From a virus: a stretch of DNA of 28,330 nucleotides. A model generated the notes under the pieces. That model saw nothing but the letters and a program-made list of their open reading frames with translations. It did no database searches and was not told where the DNA came from. Shown in pieces: positions 16,280 to 23,855 of the stretch (its first letter is position 1; each line of letters begins with the position of its first letter). The DNA lies in IMG/VR virus record IMGVR_UViG_3300008110_000312, positions 5,538-33,867 of that record; one strand, 5' to 3'. Both the position numbers and the translations under genes were made by a program.

Positions 16280-16845
16280 TTATTTTTGTGGACTCATTCT
16301 TTTTATTAATTCTAAAACTCTATCGTACCAATAAACAATTCCATTGTAATCTTGTCTATCAAAAAAAAGGCTACCCAAATCTTTAGGCAGCCATTTAAGT
16401 TCTAATACGACAGTAGTTATTACTGTATCTATACTCGCATCGTCTTTATCTAGGCCATAAAAAAAAACGATAAATAGTCGGCCAATGAATTATCTTCAGA
16501 GTCCATTTCTTTAATTATTGCCGAACTTTGTCCAGTTAATGCAGAAATGTAAGCGATAGATTGTTCAAGTGGTCCTGGCGTTTTAATGTTTTGCGTTCTA
16601 TCTTGAATTTCCTTTAAGGTTAAACGCGGCTTATATTCTAATTTCTTAACGGTACCAATAGGAAATTTTAAAGTATGCGAGAAAATAAAAGTTTCAGGAT
16701 CTAAAACTAAAAGACCTTCCATCATTGCTTCAACTAAATAAGCAATATTGCCTTTTAAAGTTTCACGTTTCTTTGGTGAGATTTTTTTATAATCTAACCA
16801 TGAGTTAACTTCTTTTTCAGCTTGTTCTTTTGATATAGTGTCCAT
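16280..16845 (-). CDS. Tail assembly chaperone, -1 frameshift fusion (188 residues)
   Basis: Slipping back one base at the T9 run gives 129 shared codons plus a 59-codon extension read from 16459 to a TAA at 16280-16282. I translated the extension base by base and found no stop inside. It reads YGLDKDDASIDT..., then LELKWLPKDLGSLFFDRQDY and VYWYDRVLELIKRM, ending in SPQK. A second TAA follows, then the tape-measure ATG at 16276. In contractile and siphophage tails the longer form links the chaperone to tail subunits. The extension has no start of its own worth using and was not visible as a separate long ORF. Confidence 0.8.
16450..16845 (-). CDS. Tail assembly chaperone, unshifted product
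   Basis: The 131-residue protein lies between tail tube and tape measure, as gpG-type chaperones do in lambda and gp41 in Mu. It is mostly helical and ends in 'LADYLSFFFMA'. The three Phe codons are the T9 run where a -1 shift can occur. It starts with a TAATG overlap with the tube gene. Chaperones of this kind coat the tape measure before the tube polymerises and are absent from the virion. Confidence 0.8.
   Translation of the reverse strand: MDTISKEQAEKEVNSWLDYKKISPKKRETLKGNIAYLVEAMMEGLLVLDPETFIFSHTLKFPIGTVKKLEYKPRLTLKEIQDRTQNIKTPGPLEQSIAYISALTGQSSAIIKEMDSEDNSLADYLSFFFMA
16459..16467 (-). other. -1 ribosomal slippery site (T9)
   Basis: Nine Ts on the minus strand are read in frame as TTT TTT TTT after TCG. 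They contain the heptamer T-TTT-TTT, which fits the X-XXY-YYZ rule for -1 slipping. The zero frame stops two codons later (ATG GCC TAG), while the -1 frame stays open for 59 codons. Confidence 0.8.
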
Positions 16846-17252
16846 TATGCTTGTTTAGTTAATTGACCACCACCTGATAATTTTAAAGGGAATGTTGCTG
16901 CATTTCCATTTCCGGCAACATCACCAACCGGACGACCGGTTCCACCATAAATAGCTCCGTTAATATGAGATACTGTATAATCAGCATCTAAAGGATCACC
17001 TGCCAAAGCAGATAATTTCTCTAAATCTAAATTTACATTCATATCCCACGCAACAGTAACGTCTAATGACCAACGTTGACGGTTTAACTGAGTGATCATT
17101 CTACCACCTCCATCAACACCATTCATGTCATCATTAGAGCGAACGCCACCTAAATTAAAGGTGCTATCCTCTGCTGCTTTTATAAAAATAACACCACTAC
17201 CTAAAGTTGGGTGATTATATGTAATTTCTGTTATGTCTCCACCTACTGGCAT
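16845..17252 (-). CDS. Tail tube protein
   Basis: The 135-residue protein comes 12 bases after the sheath gene and just before the chaperone, the standard position for the tube. It begins 'GDITEITYNHPTLGSGVIFIKAAEDSTFNLGG' and has 'DDMNGVDGGGRMITQLNRQRWSLDVTVAWD', beta-strand patterns typical of tube monomers of Mu gpM type. The tube forms stacked hexameric rings inside the sheath. The C-terminal 'ATFPLKLSGGGQLTKQA' closes the fold. Confidence 0.8.
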   Translation of the reverse strand: MPVGGDITEITYNHPTLGSGVIFIKAAEDSTFNLGGVRSNDDMNGVDGGGRMITQLNRQRWSLDVTVAWDMNVNLDLEKLSALAGDPLDADYTVSHINGAIYGGTGRPVGDVAGNGNAATFPLKLSGGGQLTKQA

Positions 17253-17264
17253 CGTATGTTATTT

Positions 17265-18785
17265 TTAAGTGTTTAATGTTCCAAAATTAAATCCCATTGT
17301 CGCAGTAGTTGCACTAATTCTAGCAACTCCACTACGTTTAATGCTAAATGTGGTTTCAAATCTGTTAGGATTAACAGAACTGATTCCAACTGATAAAGAT
17401 GAATTACTAAATGCCGAATCAACAATTAATCCACGCGAAACTAAATCATCAAAATATTTTTTAATAATTTGTTTCCATTGTTTTGGTTTAACTACATTTT
17501 GACTTGAAACAATATCTTCATCATTTGCAATAACTTTTCCAACAACATAAAGTTGTTCAAGTAAATAATAACCATAACGGATATTCCAATCAATCATCAT
17601 ATCTCTACGATATCTGAATTGAGGTGGAATTTCTCCATCAGGATGGTAAGTTGTTACCGGATCTTTAACTTGATATTTACCGCTAACTAAATCAACTGTT
17701 GAACAGCCTTTTTTAACGAATAAATCACGGTTGTTATAATCTGCCATTGAACCAATCAATGTTGGTGTTGGCATGTCAGAATAAAATTTATTTAAAATAT
17801 CTAACTCAGGTGTATTTTGAGCCGTTACAGCAAATAATACAGCATCATTAGCAGCAGCTTCCATTGGTAAACCTGTAGAAGCCGGAGCTGGAGATATTGA
17901 AATTGTACAATTTAATTTACGAGAATCTGTAATTGAACTAGGATCATCAGCAATACTTCCTGTTAAGGCGATTGTTGGCTTCATTACAATTCCAGTATAA
18001 CGACCTGTAGGATTTGTATTGTCAGGAATACCATTGAATGCTTCTAAAGCATCCATGATACTTGTAACAGTACCATAACTATTAATAGTGATTGTATTCC
18101 AATCAGAACCATAAAGTGCTAAAGCTGGTGCAATAGATGGAGTTCCTGATCCTGATACTGTTGTATTAACCCAATAAGAAATTCCAACAGGATTATTATT
18201 TGTATCAACAGAAACTGTAATATCATTCGATGTTAAACCTTTCCATTTTGCGGTAAGAGTTGTAACATAATCATTATCTGAAGAAATTACCGGAGCGCCT
18301 AAAACAGCATTTACAACATCTGTAATTTTAGATGTAATAATTGCGATAGTATCACCGGCAACAACGTTAATGTTATAAAATTGAGAATCAACATTTGTAC
18401 GACCAGCAATTTTAATTGTATGTGTTGCGTTTCCTGTTGCTACACCTGCTGGTGCAATTTGAATAACTTTAGCAACTGAACCAATTGCTGCTGCTTGTGG
18501 ATAAAATACAATTGGAATACCACCTAATCCACCACCATTTAAAGGCAATGCGATACGCGCGATATGATAAGCAGGCGAACCATAACCATATTTTGCACCA
18601 ACTGCTTGTGCAGATGTTGCTTGATAAGGTGTTAAATCCAATGTTGCTTGATTTGCTGTATTAGCTTCACAAAGAACAGCTACCCTTTGTGGTAGGTTTG
18701 GTGAACTAGTTTGAAAGTTTCCTTTGGCTATTAAGTATCCAACTACTGCGGATATTCTTTCTGCCCCTACTGCGTTTGATGCCAT
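17265..18785 (-). CDS. Contractile tail sheath protein, Mu gpL-like
   Basis: The 506-residue protein has the sheath pattern: an early 'RVAVLCEANTANQAT', AKYGYGSPAYHIARIALPLNGGGLGGIPIVFYP (63-96), an inserted beta domain (about 105-220), 'ITINSYGTVTSIMDALEAFNGIPDN', and a conserved C-terminal domain with 'YHPDGEIPPQFRYRRDMMIDWNIRYGYYLLEQLYVVGKV' and 'KYFDDLVSRGLIVD'. It marks the virion as a myovirus. It is the first gene of the tail operon and starts 18 bases from copy B of the 70-bp element, whose minus-facing motif TATTTTTAC could be its promoter. Confidence 0.85.
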   Translation of the reverse strand: MASNAVGAERISAVVGYLIAKGNFQTSSPNLPQRVAVLCEANTANQATLDLTPYQATSAQAVGAKYGYGSPAYHIARIALPLNGGGLGGIPIVFYPQAAAIGSVAKVIQIAPAGVATGNATHTIKIAGRTNVDSQFYNINVVAGDTIAIITSKITDVVNAVLGAPVISSDNDYVTTLTAKWKGLTSNDITVSVDTNNNPVGISYWVNTTVSGSGTPSIAPALALYGSDWNTITINSYGTVTSIMDALEAFNGIPDNTNPTGRYTGIVMKPTIALTGSIADDPSSITDSRKLNCTISISPAPASTGLPMEAAANDAVLFAVTAQNTPELDILNKFYSDMPTPTLIGSMADYNNRDLFVKKGCSTVDLVSGKYQVKDPVTTYHPDGEIPPQFRYRRDMMIDWNIRYGYYLLEQLYVVGKVIANDEDIVSSQNVVKPKQWKQIIKKYFDDLVSRGLIVDSAFSNSSLSVGISSVNPNRFETTFSIKRSGVARISATTATMGFNFGTLNT

Positions 18786-18803
18786 TTTTAAAGAATTATT
18801 TTC

Positions 18804-18873
18804 TGTAAAAATAGAGGGGTAAAAAATAATTTTAAAAAAAGTTACGTTAATTAGGGAATTTATTTATACTTAC
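18804..18873. promoter_or_regulatory. 70-bp divergent control element, copy B
   Basis: It matches copy A (5027-5096) at 69 of 70 bases, in the same orientation, 13,777 bases away. The ATG of the first glycan-operon gene (18878) is in exactly the same register as the ATG of the RHH gene. On the other side the sheath gene starts at 18785, with 18 bases between, instead of six in copy A. The inverted AATT arms are at 18849-18860. Identity drops right outside the 70 bases on both sides, so the match is not an extension of coding similarity. Confidence 0.75.
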
Positions 18874-18877
18874 GACG

Positions 18878-19558
18878 ATGACATTATTAAACATCTATCA
18901 AGTATATTTTAAAGAAGAACAATTAAGCTCTATCGACTATATACCTTATTACAATGATGATTGCACTCCTTATTTTGAGAATAGTGTTATTGTAGATTTA
19001 ATCAATTCTGATGCTCACAGACAAAGTCAATACTTTGGAGTACTTAGTCATAAATTCAGATCGAAAATTACTGAAAGAAAATGTGATCATTGGATGAACT
19101 TGCCAAACTTTGCTAATCATTCAAGAAGTAATTTTACACCTCAGCAAATTGATTTTGTTTTAGATAGGTTTAAATTTCCAGTTCTAAATTTAATGCAGCA
19201 TCCATCACATGATCCTATAACATACGGAGCAAAGTTTCATAGAGAGTTACCTAAGTTTTTCAAAGAAATAACTAATAAGATTGGTTACGAATGGAAACCG
19301 GAAATATTTGAAAACATATTTTACTCAAATTACTTTATCGCTAAGAGTCATATTTATGAGCACTATGTAAAATCAATGTTAGAGCCCGCTATTAAAATAA
19401 TGGATGGTATGCCTGAATTATGGCAAAATAGTGGATATCCTTTTGCTCTTCCTGATGATTTAAAAAATAAATGGAATGTTAACTTTTATCCTTACCATCC
19501 ATTTATACTTGAAAGACTATTTAGTTACTACTGTCACATCAATGAAATAAAAATATGA
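18878..19558 (+). CDS. Unknown protein, first gene of glycan operon (possibly glycosyltransferase-like)
   Basis: The 226-residue protein is not firmly recognised. It is soluble and rich in aromatic residues and His. It begins 'LLNIYQVYFKEEQL', has 'SQYFGVLSHKFRSKI' (about 50-64), and ends with 'HPFILERLFSYYCHINEIKI'. Phrases of the kind 'YfGvlS.kF..K' and a final 'ERLFS' occur in polysaccharide-cluster proteins, so a sugar-transfer role is possible, but no DxD motif stands out. It overlaps the next gene by ATGA. Its ATG lies four bases after copy B of the 70-bp element and has no Shine-Dalgarno sequence. Confidence 0.6.
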   Translation: MTLLNIYQVYFKEEQLSSIDYIPYYNDDCTPYFENSVIVDLINSDAHRQSQYFGVLSHKFRSKITERKCDHWMNLPNFANHSRSNFTPQQIDFVLDRFKFPVLNLMQHPSHDPITYGAKFHRELPKFFKEITNKIGYEWKPEIFENIFYSNYFIAKSHIYEHYVKSMLEPAIKIMDGMPELWQNSGYPFALPDDLKNKWNVNFYPYHPFILERLFSYYCHINEIKI

Positions 19559-20220
19559 AAATTAGTTTAATACACCCATCAAGAAGTAGACCTGAAAAGG
19601 CTAAAGAAACTTATGAGTACTGGATGAGTAAATCATCAGGTTTTAATGAAATAGAACATATCTTATCGTTAGACTTTAATGATCCGCGCGAAACAGAATA
19701 TGAAGTTTTTGGACCATATTCAAGAATTACAATCGATCATAACAACTCAGTAGTTGAAGCAACAAATCAAGCTGCTAAAATTGCGACTGGTGATATCCTT
19801 ATTTATTTAAGTGATGATTTTAAATGCCCGGATAATTGGGATGAAAAAATAAGATCGCTTTTTGCTTTCGCTACAATGCAGCCTAAAAATATGCCAGCTT
19901 TATTAAAAGTTGATGATTGTTTACAACAATTTAACGTTTGTGTTTTAACTATTCCTATAATGAATAGAGAACTATATGAAAAGCTTGGTTATTTCTGGCA
20001 CCCAGCATATAAATCAATGTTTGTAGATGAAGACCTTTTTTGGACTTGCACTAATAATAATTGGATGATGTATGCACCTGAGCTTCAATTCCCACATGAA
20101 CATTGCTCAATCGGAAAAGCAGAACGGGACGAAACTTATATCCGATCAGAAGCAAACTGGAACCAAGGAAAAGAAGTATTTGAAAAAAGAAGACTGGAGG
20201 GCTTTCCTTTATGCAACTAA
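19555..20220 (+). CDS. GT-A type glycosyltransferase (family 2-like)
   Basis: The 221-residue protein opens with SLIHPSRSRPEKAKETYEYW (4-23), the nucleotide-binding first strand of GT2-like enzymes. It has NNSVVEATNQAAKIATGDIL (63-82) followed by IYLSDDF (83-89), where Asp87-Asp88 are the metal/sugar-nucleotide aspartates. The later 'YKSMFVDEDLFWTC' holds a likely acidic acceptor-side motif. Such enzymes transfer a sugar from a nucleotide donor to a growing glycan in the cytoplasm. It overlaps its neighbours by 4 and 10 bases. Donor and acceptor cannot be told from sequence. Confidence 0.75.
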   Translation: MKISLIHPSRSRPEKAKETYEYWMSKSSGFNEIEHILSLDFNDPRETEYEVFGPYSRITIDHNNSVVEATNQAAKIATGDILIYLSDDFKCPDNWDEKIRSLFAFATMQPKNMPALLKVDDCLQQFNVCVLTIPIMNRELYEKLGYFWHPAYKSMFVDEDLFWTCTNNNWMMYAPELQFPHEHCSIGKAERDETYIRSEANWNQGKEVFEKRRLEGFPLCN

Positions 20221-20765
20221 GTATTTTAATACCAACACTTCCTAATAGATCTGTTTATTTAAGTGAATTAATCACAAGTTTAAATAAGCAATTAAATGAC
20301 TCGATAGAAATTTTAATTGATAGTAGAGAATTAACTATTACTACTGGAGAAAAAAGAAATTCACTTTTAGAAAAATCAACTGGCAAATATGTTTGGTTCG
20401 TTGATGACGATGACGATATCTCGGAAAATGCAATTGAATTAATTTTAAAAGCAATCGAAACAAATCCTGATGTTATTGGAATAAACGGTTGGATGACTAC
20501 CGATGGCGAACAAAGAGTTGATTGGGAAATTAGATTAGGTCATCCTTATTGTAATGATCCGCGTAATGGTAAAGATTATTATTTGCGTCATCCCAACCAT
20601 ATCACACCAATGAAACGTGAGCACGCCATTAAAGTAAAATTTCCTCATATAACATTAGGAGAAGATTACGCTTGGGCTAAACAATTGAATGATGAAGGTC
20701 ATTTAAAAACACAAGAAATTATTGAAAAACCAATTTATCATTATAAATATAGAAGCCATAAATAA
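20211..20765 (+). CDS. Short GT2 glycosyltransferase
   Basis: The 184-residue protein carries a compact GT2 core: LSILIPTLPNRSVYLSELI (3-21), TGEKRNSLLEKSTGKYVWFVDDDDD (45-69) with the Asp cluster for metal binding, and the GEDYAW motif (150-155) that supplies the catalytic base in many GT2 enzymes. GGAGG lies ten bases before its ATG, one of few Shine-Dalgarno-like sites in the window. It is shorter than most GT2 enzymes but keeps both key motifs, so it looks active. The next gene starts one base after its stop. Confidence 0.75.
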   Translation: MQLSILIPTLPNRSVYLSELITSLNKQLNDSIEILIDSRELTITTGEKRNSLLEKSTGKYVWFVDDDDDISENAIELILKAIETNPDVIGINGWMTTDGEQRVDWEIRLGHPYCNDPRNGKDYYLRHPNHITPMKREHAIKVKFPHITLGEDYAWAKQLNDEGHLKTQEIIEKPIYHYKYRSHK

Positions 20766-20766
20766 T

Positions 20767-21390
20767 ATGAATTACTCACAAGGACAAGAACAAGAACACA
20801 TTATTAATTTTTTCGGAGAGTTTAAAGGAACACTTCTTGATATTGGTGCCAATGACGGCAAAACTTTTAGCAATTCATTAGCACTTATTGAAAAGGGCTG
20901 GAATGCTGTATTGGTAGAACCATCAACTGTAGCATATGATAAGTTAGAAGCTTTACATAAAGACAATCTAAATGTATTATGCTATAAGTGTGCAATTGGA
21001 ACAAAGATAGAAAAATTAATGTTAAAAGTTTCAGGTCATCATTTTAATGACAAATCAGACGTTGCATTACTTTCTTCTTTAAAAGAAAATGAAACTACTC
21101 GTTGGAGAAATGCGGGTGTAGAATTTATTGAAGAAGAAGTTATTGTCATTCGCTACGAGAATTTACTTAAAATGTCCGATAATAAAAGTTTTGATTTTAT
21201 TACTATTGACTGTGAGGGATTAGATGTAGATGTTTTAAAACAAATTGATCTAACAGAAACTAGACTTCTTTGCATTGAATGGAACTCAAACCAAGATGTT
21301 AAAGAAGAAATTTTACAATACTGTTCAAAGTTTTGGATGGATAAAGTACTTTATGAATCAGGAGAAAATTTATTAATATGCAGACAGTAG
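20767..21390 (+). CDS. FkbM-family methyltransferase
   Basis: With the ATG at 20767 the protein has 207 residues; the longer frame from 20722 overlaps the previous gene and is rejected. It has the SAM-binding motif TLLDIGANDGKT (22-33), Glu51 in VLVEPS as the ribose-binding acid, and SFDFITIDCEGLDVDVLKQI (141-160), the hallmark block of FkbM methyltransferases. These enzymes usually O-methylate sugars or related hydroxyls. In this operon a methylated sugar on a glycan is the natural product. It overlaps the next gene by 13 bases. Confidence 0.8.
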   Translation: MNYSQGQEQEHIINFFGEFKGTLLDIGANDGKTFSNSLALIEKGWNAVLVEPSTVAYDKLEALHKDNLNVLCYKCAIGTKIEKLMLKVSGHHFNDKSDVALLSSLKENETTRWRNAGVEFIEEEVIVIRYENLLKMSDNKSFDFITIDCEGLDVDVLKQIDLTETRLLCIEWNSNQDVKEEILQYCSKFWMDKVLYESGENLLICRQ

Positions 21391-22088
21391 TTTCATTTGC
21401 AGACGGTGTAGGACAATACGCTAAAGCATTAATGCGCCTAGAACTTAGTTTAAAACAAGTTGGTTTTGATGGGAAATTCAAAGGAATTAATGACTATGGC
21501 CATATAGATTCACCTCATCATAAGGGTTCGCCTGATGCAGTTCCATATGCCTTTAAAGCTTTGTCTATAAAAAAAGCAGCTGAAGAACAGGACTGGAAAG
21601 GTCAATTGCTTTGGTGTGATTCTGTTGTTTATGCAACAAAATCAATTACTCCAATTTTTGAACATATTAAAAAGCATGGTTATTTGTTTTTTGATAATCT
21701 TGGTTTTTCAATTGGTGATTATACAAGTGATGCTTGCTTAAATAATTTTGGAATGTCGCGCGAAGAATCATTTAACAGCAAGATGTTAATGGCTTGCGTA
21801 ATGGGATTTGATTTAGATAATCCAATTGCAAAACAATTTTTAGACAAATATATTGGAGCTGCGCTTGATGGAGTTTCTTATCCCGGAGATTGGGTTAATA
21901 ATAATCTTCAAGTTTCAAATGATATGAGGTGTAAAGGTCACCGTCATGATCAGTCAGTAGCTTCGATTATTGTTAAACAAATGAATTTAGAAATAACAAA
22001 TGCTCAACAGACATATTTTGCTTATGCATCACATAAAGGATTAGTTCCTATTTGTGACAATGTTTGCCTTTGGAGTGAAGGAATTTAA
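21378..22088 (+). CDS. Putative glycosyltransferase-like protein with HDQS motif
   Basis: The 236-residue protein has 'FADGVGQYAKALMRLELSLKQVGFDG' (7-32), then PYAFKALSIKKA (56-67) and LLWCDSVVYATKSITPIF (77-94), where the Asp after Cys is in the place of a donor-binding acidic residue. Late in the chain come GDWVNNNLQVSNDMR and GHRHDQSVASII (187-198); an HDQS-type motif is frequent in nucleotide-sugar-dependent transferases of the DUF616/GT-A sort. It is probably a sugar transferase. The preceding and following genes are in the same operon, with a 19-base gap after it. Confidence 0.55.
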   Translation: MQTVVSFADGVGQYAKALMRLELSLKQVGFDGKFKGINDYGHIDSPHHKGSPDAVPYAFKALSIKKAAEEQDWKGQLLWCDSVVYATKSITPIFEHIKKHGYLFFDNLGFSIGDYTSDACLNNFGMSREESFNSKMLMACVMGFDLDNPIAKQFLDKYIGAALDGVSYPGDWVNNNLQVSNDMRCKGHRHDQSVASIIVKQMNLEITNAQQTYFAYASHKGLVPICDNVCLWSEGI

Positions 22089-22107
22089 AAAACTAAAAAA
22101 ATATAAA

Positions 22108-22341
22108 ATGGGATACACAAATTTTACAGTTGAAAAACTAGAAGATATTATTGAAGTGCATAAACCAAAGTCAATTTTAGATTTAGGCGCTCAAAATATG
22201 TACAATCAAGCAGAAGTTCCTGCACCGTATGCAAAAGAATGGTATGAATCAAAAGGAAATATTTATTGCTCATTTATAAAAAATCAACCTGAATTTATCA
22301 CACTTGAGCAATTCAAAACATTAGATTTTAAACTAAGTTAA
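22108..22341 (+). pseudogene. Truncated SAM-methyltransferase remnant
   Basis: The 77-residue frame starts at ATG 22108; a longer frame from 22054 overlaps the previous gene. It has the first half of a methyltransferase nucleotide site, SILDLGAQNMYNQ (about 22-34), and PAPYAKEWYESKGNIYC. It then jumps to IKNQPEFITLEQFKTLDF, which reads like the C-terminal tail of such enzymes. The acidic ribose-binding strand and the catalytic part are missing. The most likely cause is an internal in-frame deletion. A natural mini-protein is possible, because both ends are intact and the stop overlaps the next start (TAATG). Confidence 0.55.
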
Positions 22342-23075
22342 TGAAATTAGCAGCAATTTATAATGTGTGGGATGGTGTGGAGTTACTGAAATACTCTATC
22401 GATTCAATAAAGAAAGATGTTGATTTATTTGTAATTGTTTACCAAGATGTAAGCAATTTTGGCGAAGCATTTAGTCCATTACATGAGATACAAAAAGCTA
22501 TTGATGGATTAAACACTATTCTTTATAAATATAGTCCAGCTCAATTTAATGGGTTTCAAAATGAGTCTAACAAAAGAAATGTTGGCATTGAAATTGCAAA
22601 ACAAAATGGATGTACTCACTTTTTAAATTTAGACTGTGATGAAATTTATGGAGATTTTAAAGGAGCAAAACAATTATATACTGTTTCAAAAGCTGAAGGG
22701 TCTGTTTGTAAATTATACACATACTTTAAATCACCAACCCTCAGATTTGAAACAGAAGATGGGTATTATGTACCTTTTATTCATAAAATACTACCAAAAA
22801 CAATTGCTGGATTTAGTGAATATCCATTTTATGTTGATCCTACGCGAGGTATAAATTGCAGCAATGTAGTTTGTTTACCGGTCCATATGCATCATTTCTC
22901 TTGGGTTCGTCAAAACATTGAACGTAAATGTAGAAACTCAAGTGCTAAAGCAAATCTTGAACGCGGAACAATGCTTGAAAGTTATTATGATCCTGCATGC
23001 GGACCGGGATACTACGTTAAAGATTATGATAAAAAATTAATAGAAGTACCAAACCAATTTAAAATAGAAATATGA
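22341..23075 (+). CDS. Glycosyltransferase (GT2-like) with DCDE motif
   Basis: The 244-residue protein begins AAIYNVWDGVELLKYSIDSI (4-23), a GT-A nucleotide-binding start of the kind found in glycan-forming enzymes. It has SNKRNVGIEIAKQNGCTHFLNLDCDEIY (76-103) with the DxD-like DCDE at 98-101. A Trp/His-rich acceptor region follows ('HMHHFSWVRQNIERK'). No membrane segment is seen. Sugar specificity is unknown. It overlaps both neighbours (TAATG, ATGA). Confidence 0.7.
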   Translation: MKLAAIYNVWDGVELLKYSIDSIKKDVDLFVIVYQDVSNFGEAFSPLHEIQKAIDGLNTILYKYSPAQFNGFQNESNKRNVGIEIAKQNGCTHFLNLDCDEIYGDFKGAKQLYTVSKAEGSVCKLYTYFKSPTLRFETEDGYYVPFIHKILPKTIAGFSEYPFYVDPTRGINCSNVVCLPVHMHHFSWVRQNIERKCRNSSAKANLERGTMLESYYDPACGPGYYVKDYDKKLIEVPNQFKIEI

Positions 23076-23740
23076 GTTTTGAAAAATGCTGCTCGGGTTT
23101 TGCCTACTCGACTAAAGAAACCCAACAACATAGCTTTGATATGGGTAAATATGTTATTGATAATAACATAAAAGGTGATATTGTAGAATGTGGAGTTGCT
23201 GCTGCTGGAAACTTTGGAGCAATGATATTCGGTTGTTTGACAAAACCGGAAGGTAAAGAAAGGAAATATTGGGGTTTTGATAGTTTCGAGGGGATTCAAT
23301 TAGCTGGTAAAAAAGATACTTTGCAAGCTGGAATTGGACTGATCACTCACGATGTAAATGTTCCGGATGAAGATCTTTTAGTTTCAAGTGGAATTACTTC
23401 GCATACAAAAGAATATGTAGAAAGTAATTTAAAGGATTGGGGACTTGATGATCTCAATATAAAATTAGTTGAAGGTTGGGTACAACATACTATTCCAAAA
23501 GTAATTAAGGAGATAAAAAGCATTTCCATTTTGCGTTTGGATATGGATATTTACGCTCCAACAAAATTTACATTAGAACAATTGTATCCTTTGATTACAA
23601 AAGGAGGTGTTATTATTATTGATGACTGGGAACTTGACGGTGCACGTATAGCATGTGAAGAATACTTTTCGGAAAATAATATTAAGCCGGAGCTATTAAG
23701 TATTCCAAATTCAAGTCCACTATACTTCTTTAAACCATAA
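23072..23740 (+). CDS. TylF/MycF-family methyltransferase (macrocin O-methyltransferase-like)
   Basis: The 222-residue protein has all family blocks in order: GDIVECGVAAAG (35-46) for SAM, YWGFDSFEG (66-74), LRLDMDIYAPTKFTLEQLYPL (154-174) and GGVIIIDDWELDGARIACEEYF (178-199). The Asp residues in LDMD and IIDDW are those that bind the metal in MycF. Known members O-methylate sugars on macrolides, and related ones occur in polysaccharide clusters. With FkbM in the same operon, two different methyl positions are likely. It is shorter than TylF but complete in its motifs. Confidence 0.8.
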   Translation: MSFEKCCSGFAYSTKETQQHSFDMGKYVIDNNIKGDIVECGVAAAGNFGAMIFGCLTKPEGKERKYWGFDSFEGIQLAGKKDTLQAGIGLITHDVNVPDEDLLVSSGITSHTKEYVESNLKDWGLDDLNIKLVEGWVQHTIPKVIKEIKSISILRLDMDIYAPTKFTLEQLYPLITKGGVIIIDDWELDGARIACEEYFSENNIKPELLSIPNSSPLYFFKP

Positions 23741-23747
23741 ACTGATT

Positions 23748-23855
23748 TTGATAGAAGAGTTCGAAAAACATGGTCAAGAAGGAATTGATTATTACATTTC
23801 AGATATTCAATCATTAGTTGATAGATCAAAAGTATTAGAAAAAATTAGTGCATGA
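23748..23855 (+). CDS. Possible 35-residue micro-ORF coupled to the next glycosyltransferase
   Basis: A frame beginning with TTG at 23748 encodes IEEFEKHGQEGIDYYISD and then IQSLVDRSKVLEKISA. Its TGA overlaps the ATG of the next gene as ATGA, the same coupling used elsewhere in this operon. The amino-acid make-up is protein-like and helical. A TTG start is unusual, so this may also be the tail of a deleted gene. It fills the only gap above 100 bases in the operon. Confidence 0.35.
   Translation: MIEEFEKHGQEGIDYYISDIQSLVDRSKVLEKISA

Noticed and set aside
18804-18873. The 70-bp repeat as a phage attachment site or insertion-sequence end
   Set aside because: Copies are in direct orientation but enclose the whole tail module and part of the head module, have no terminal inverted repeats of transposon type, and keep exact register with start codons, which fits a control element better.
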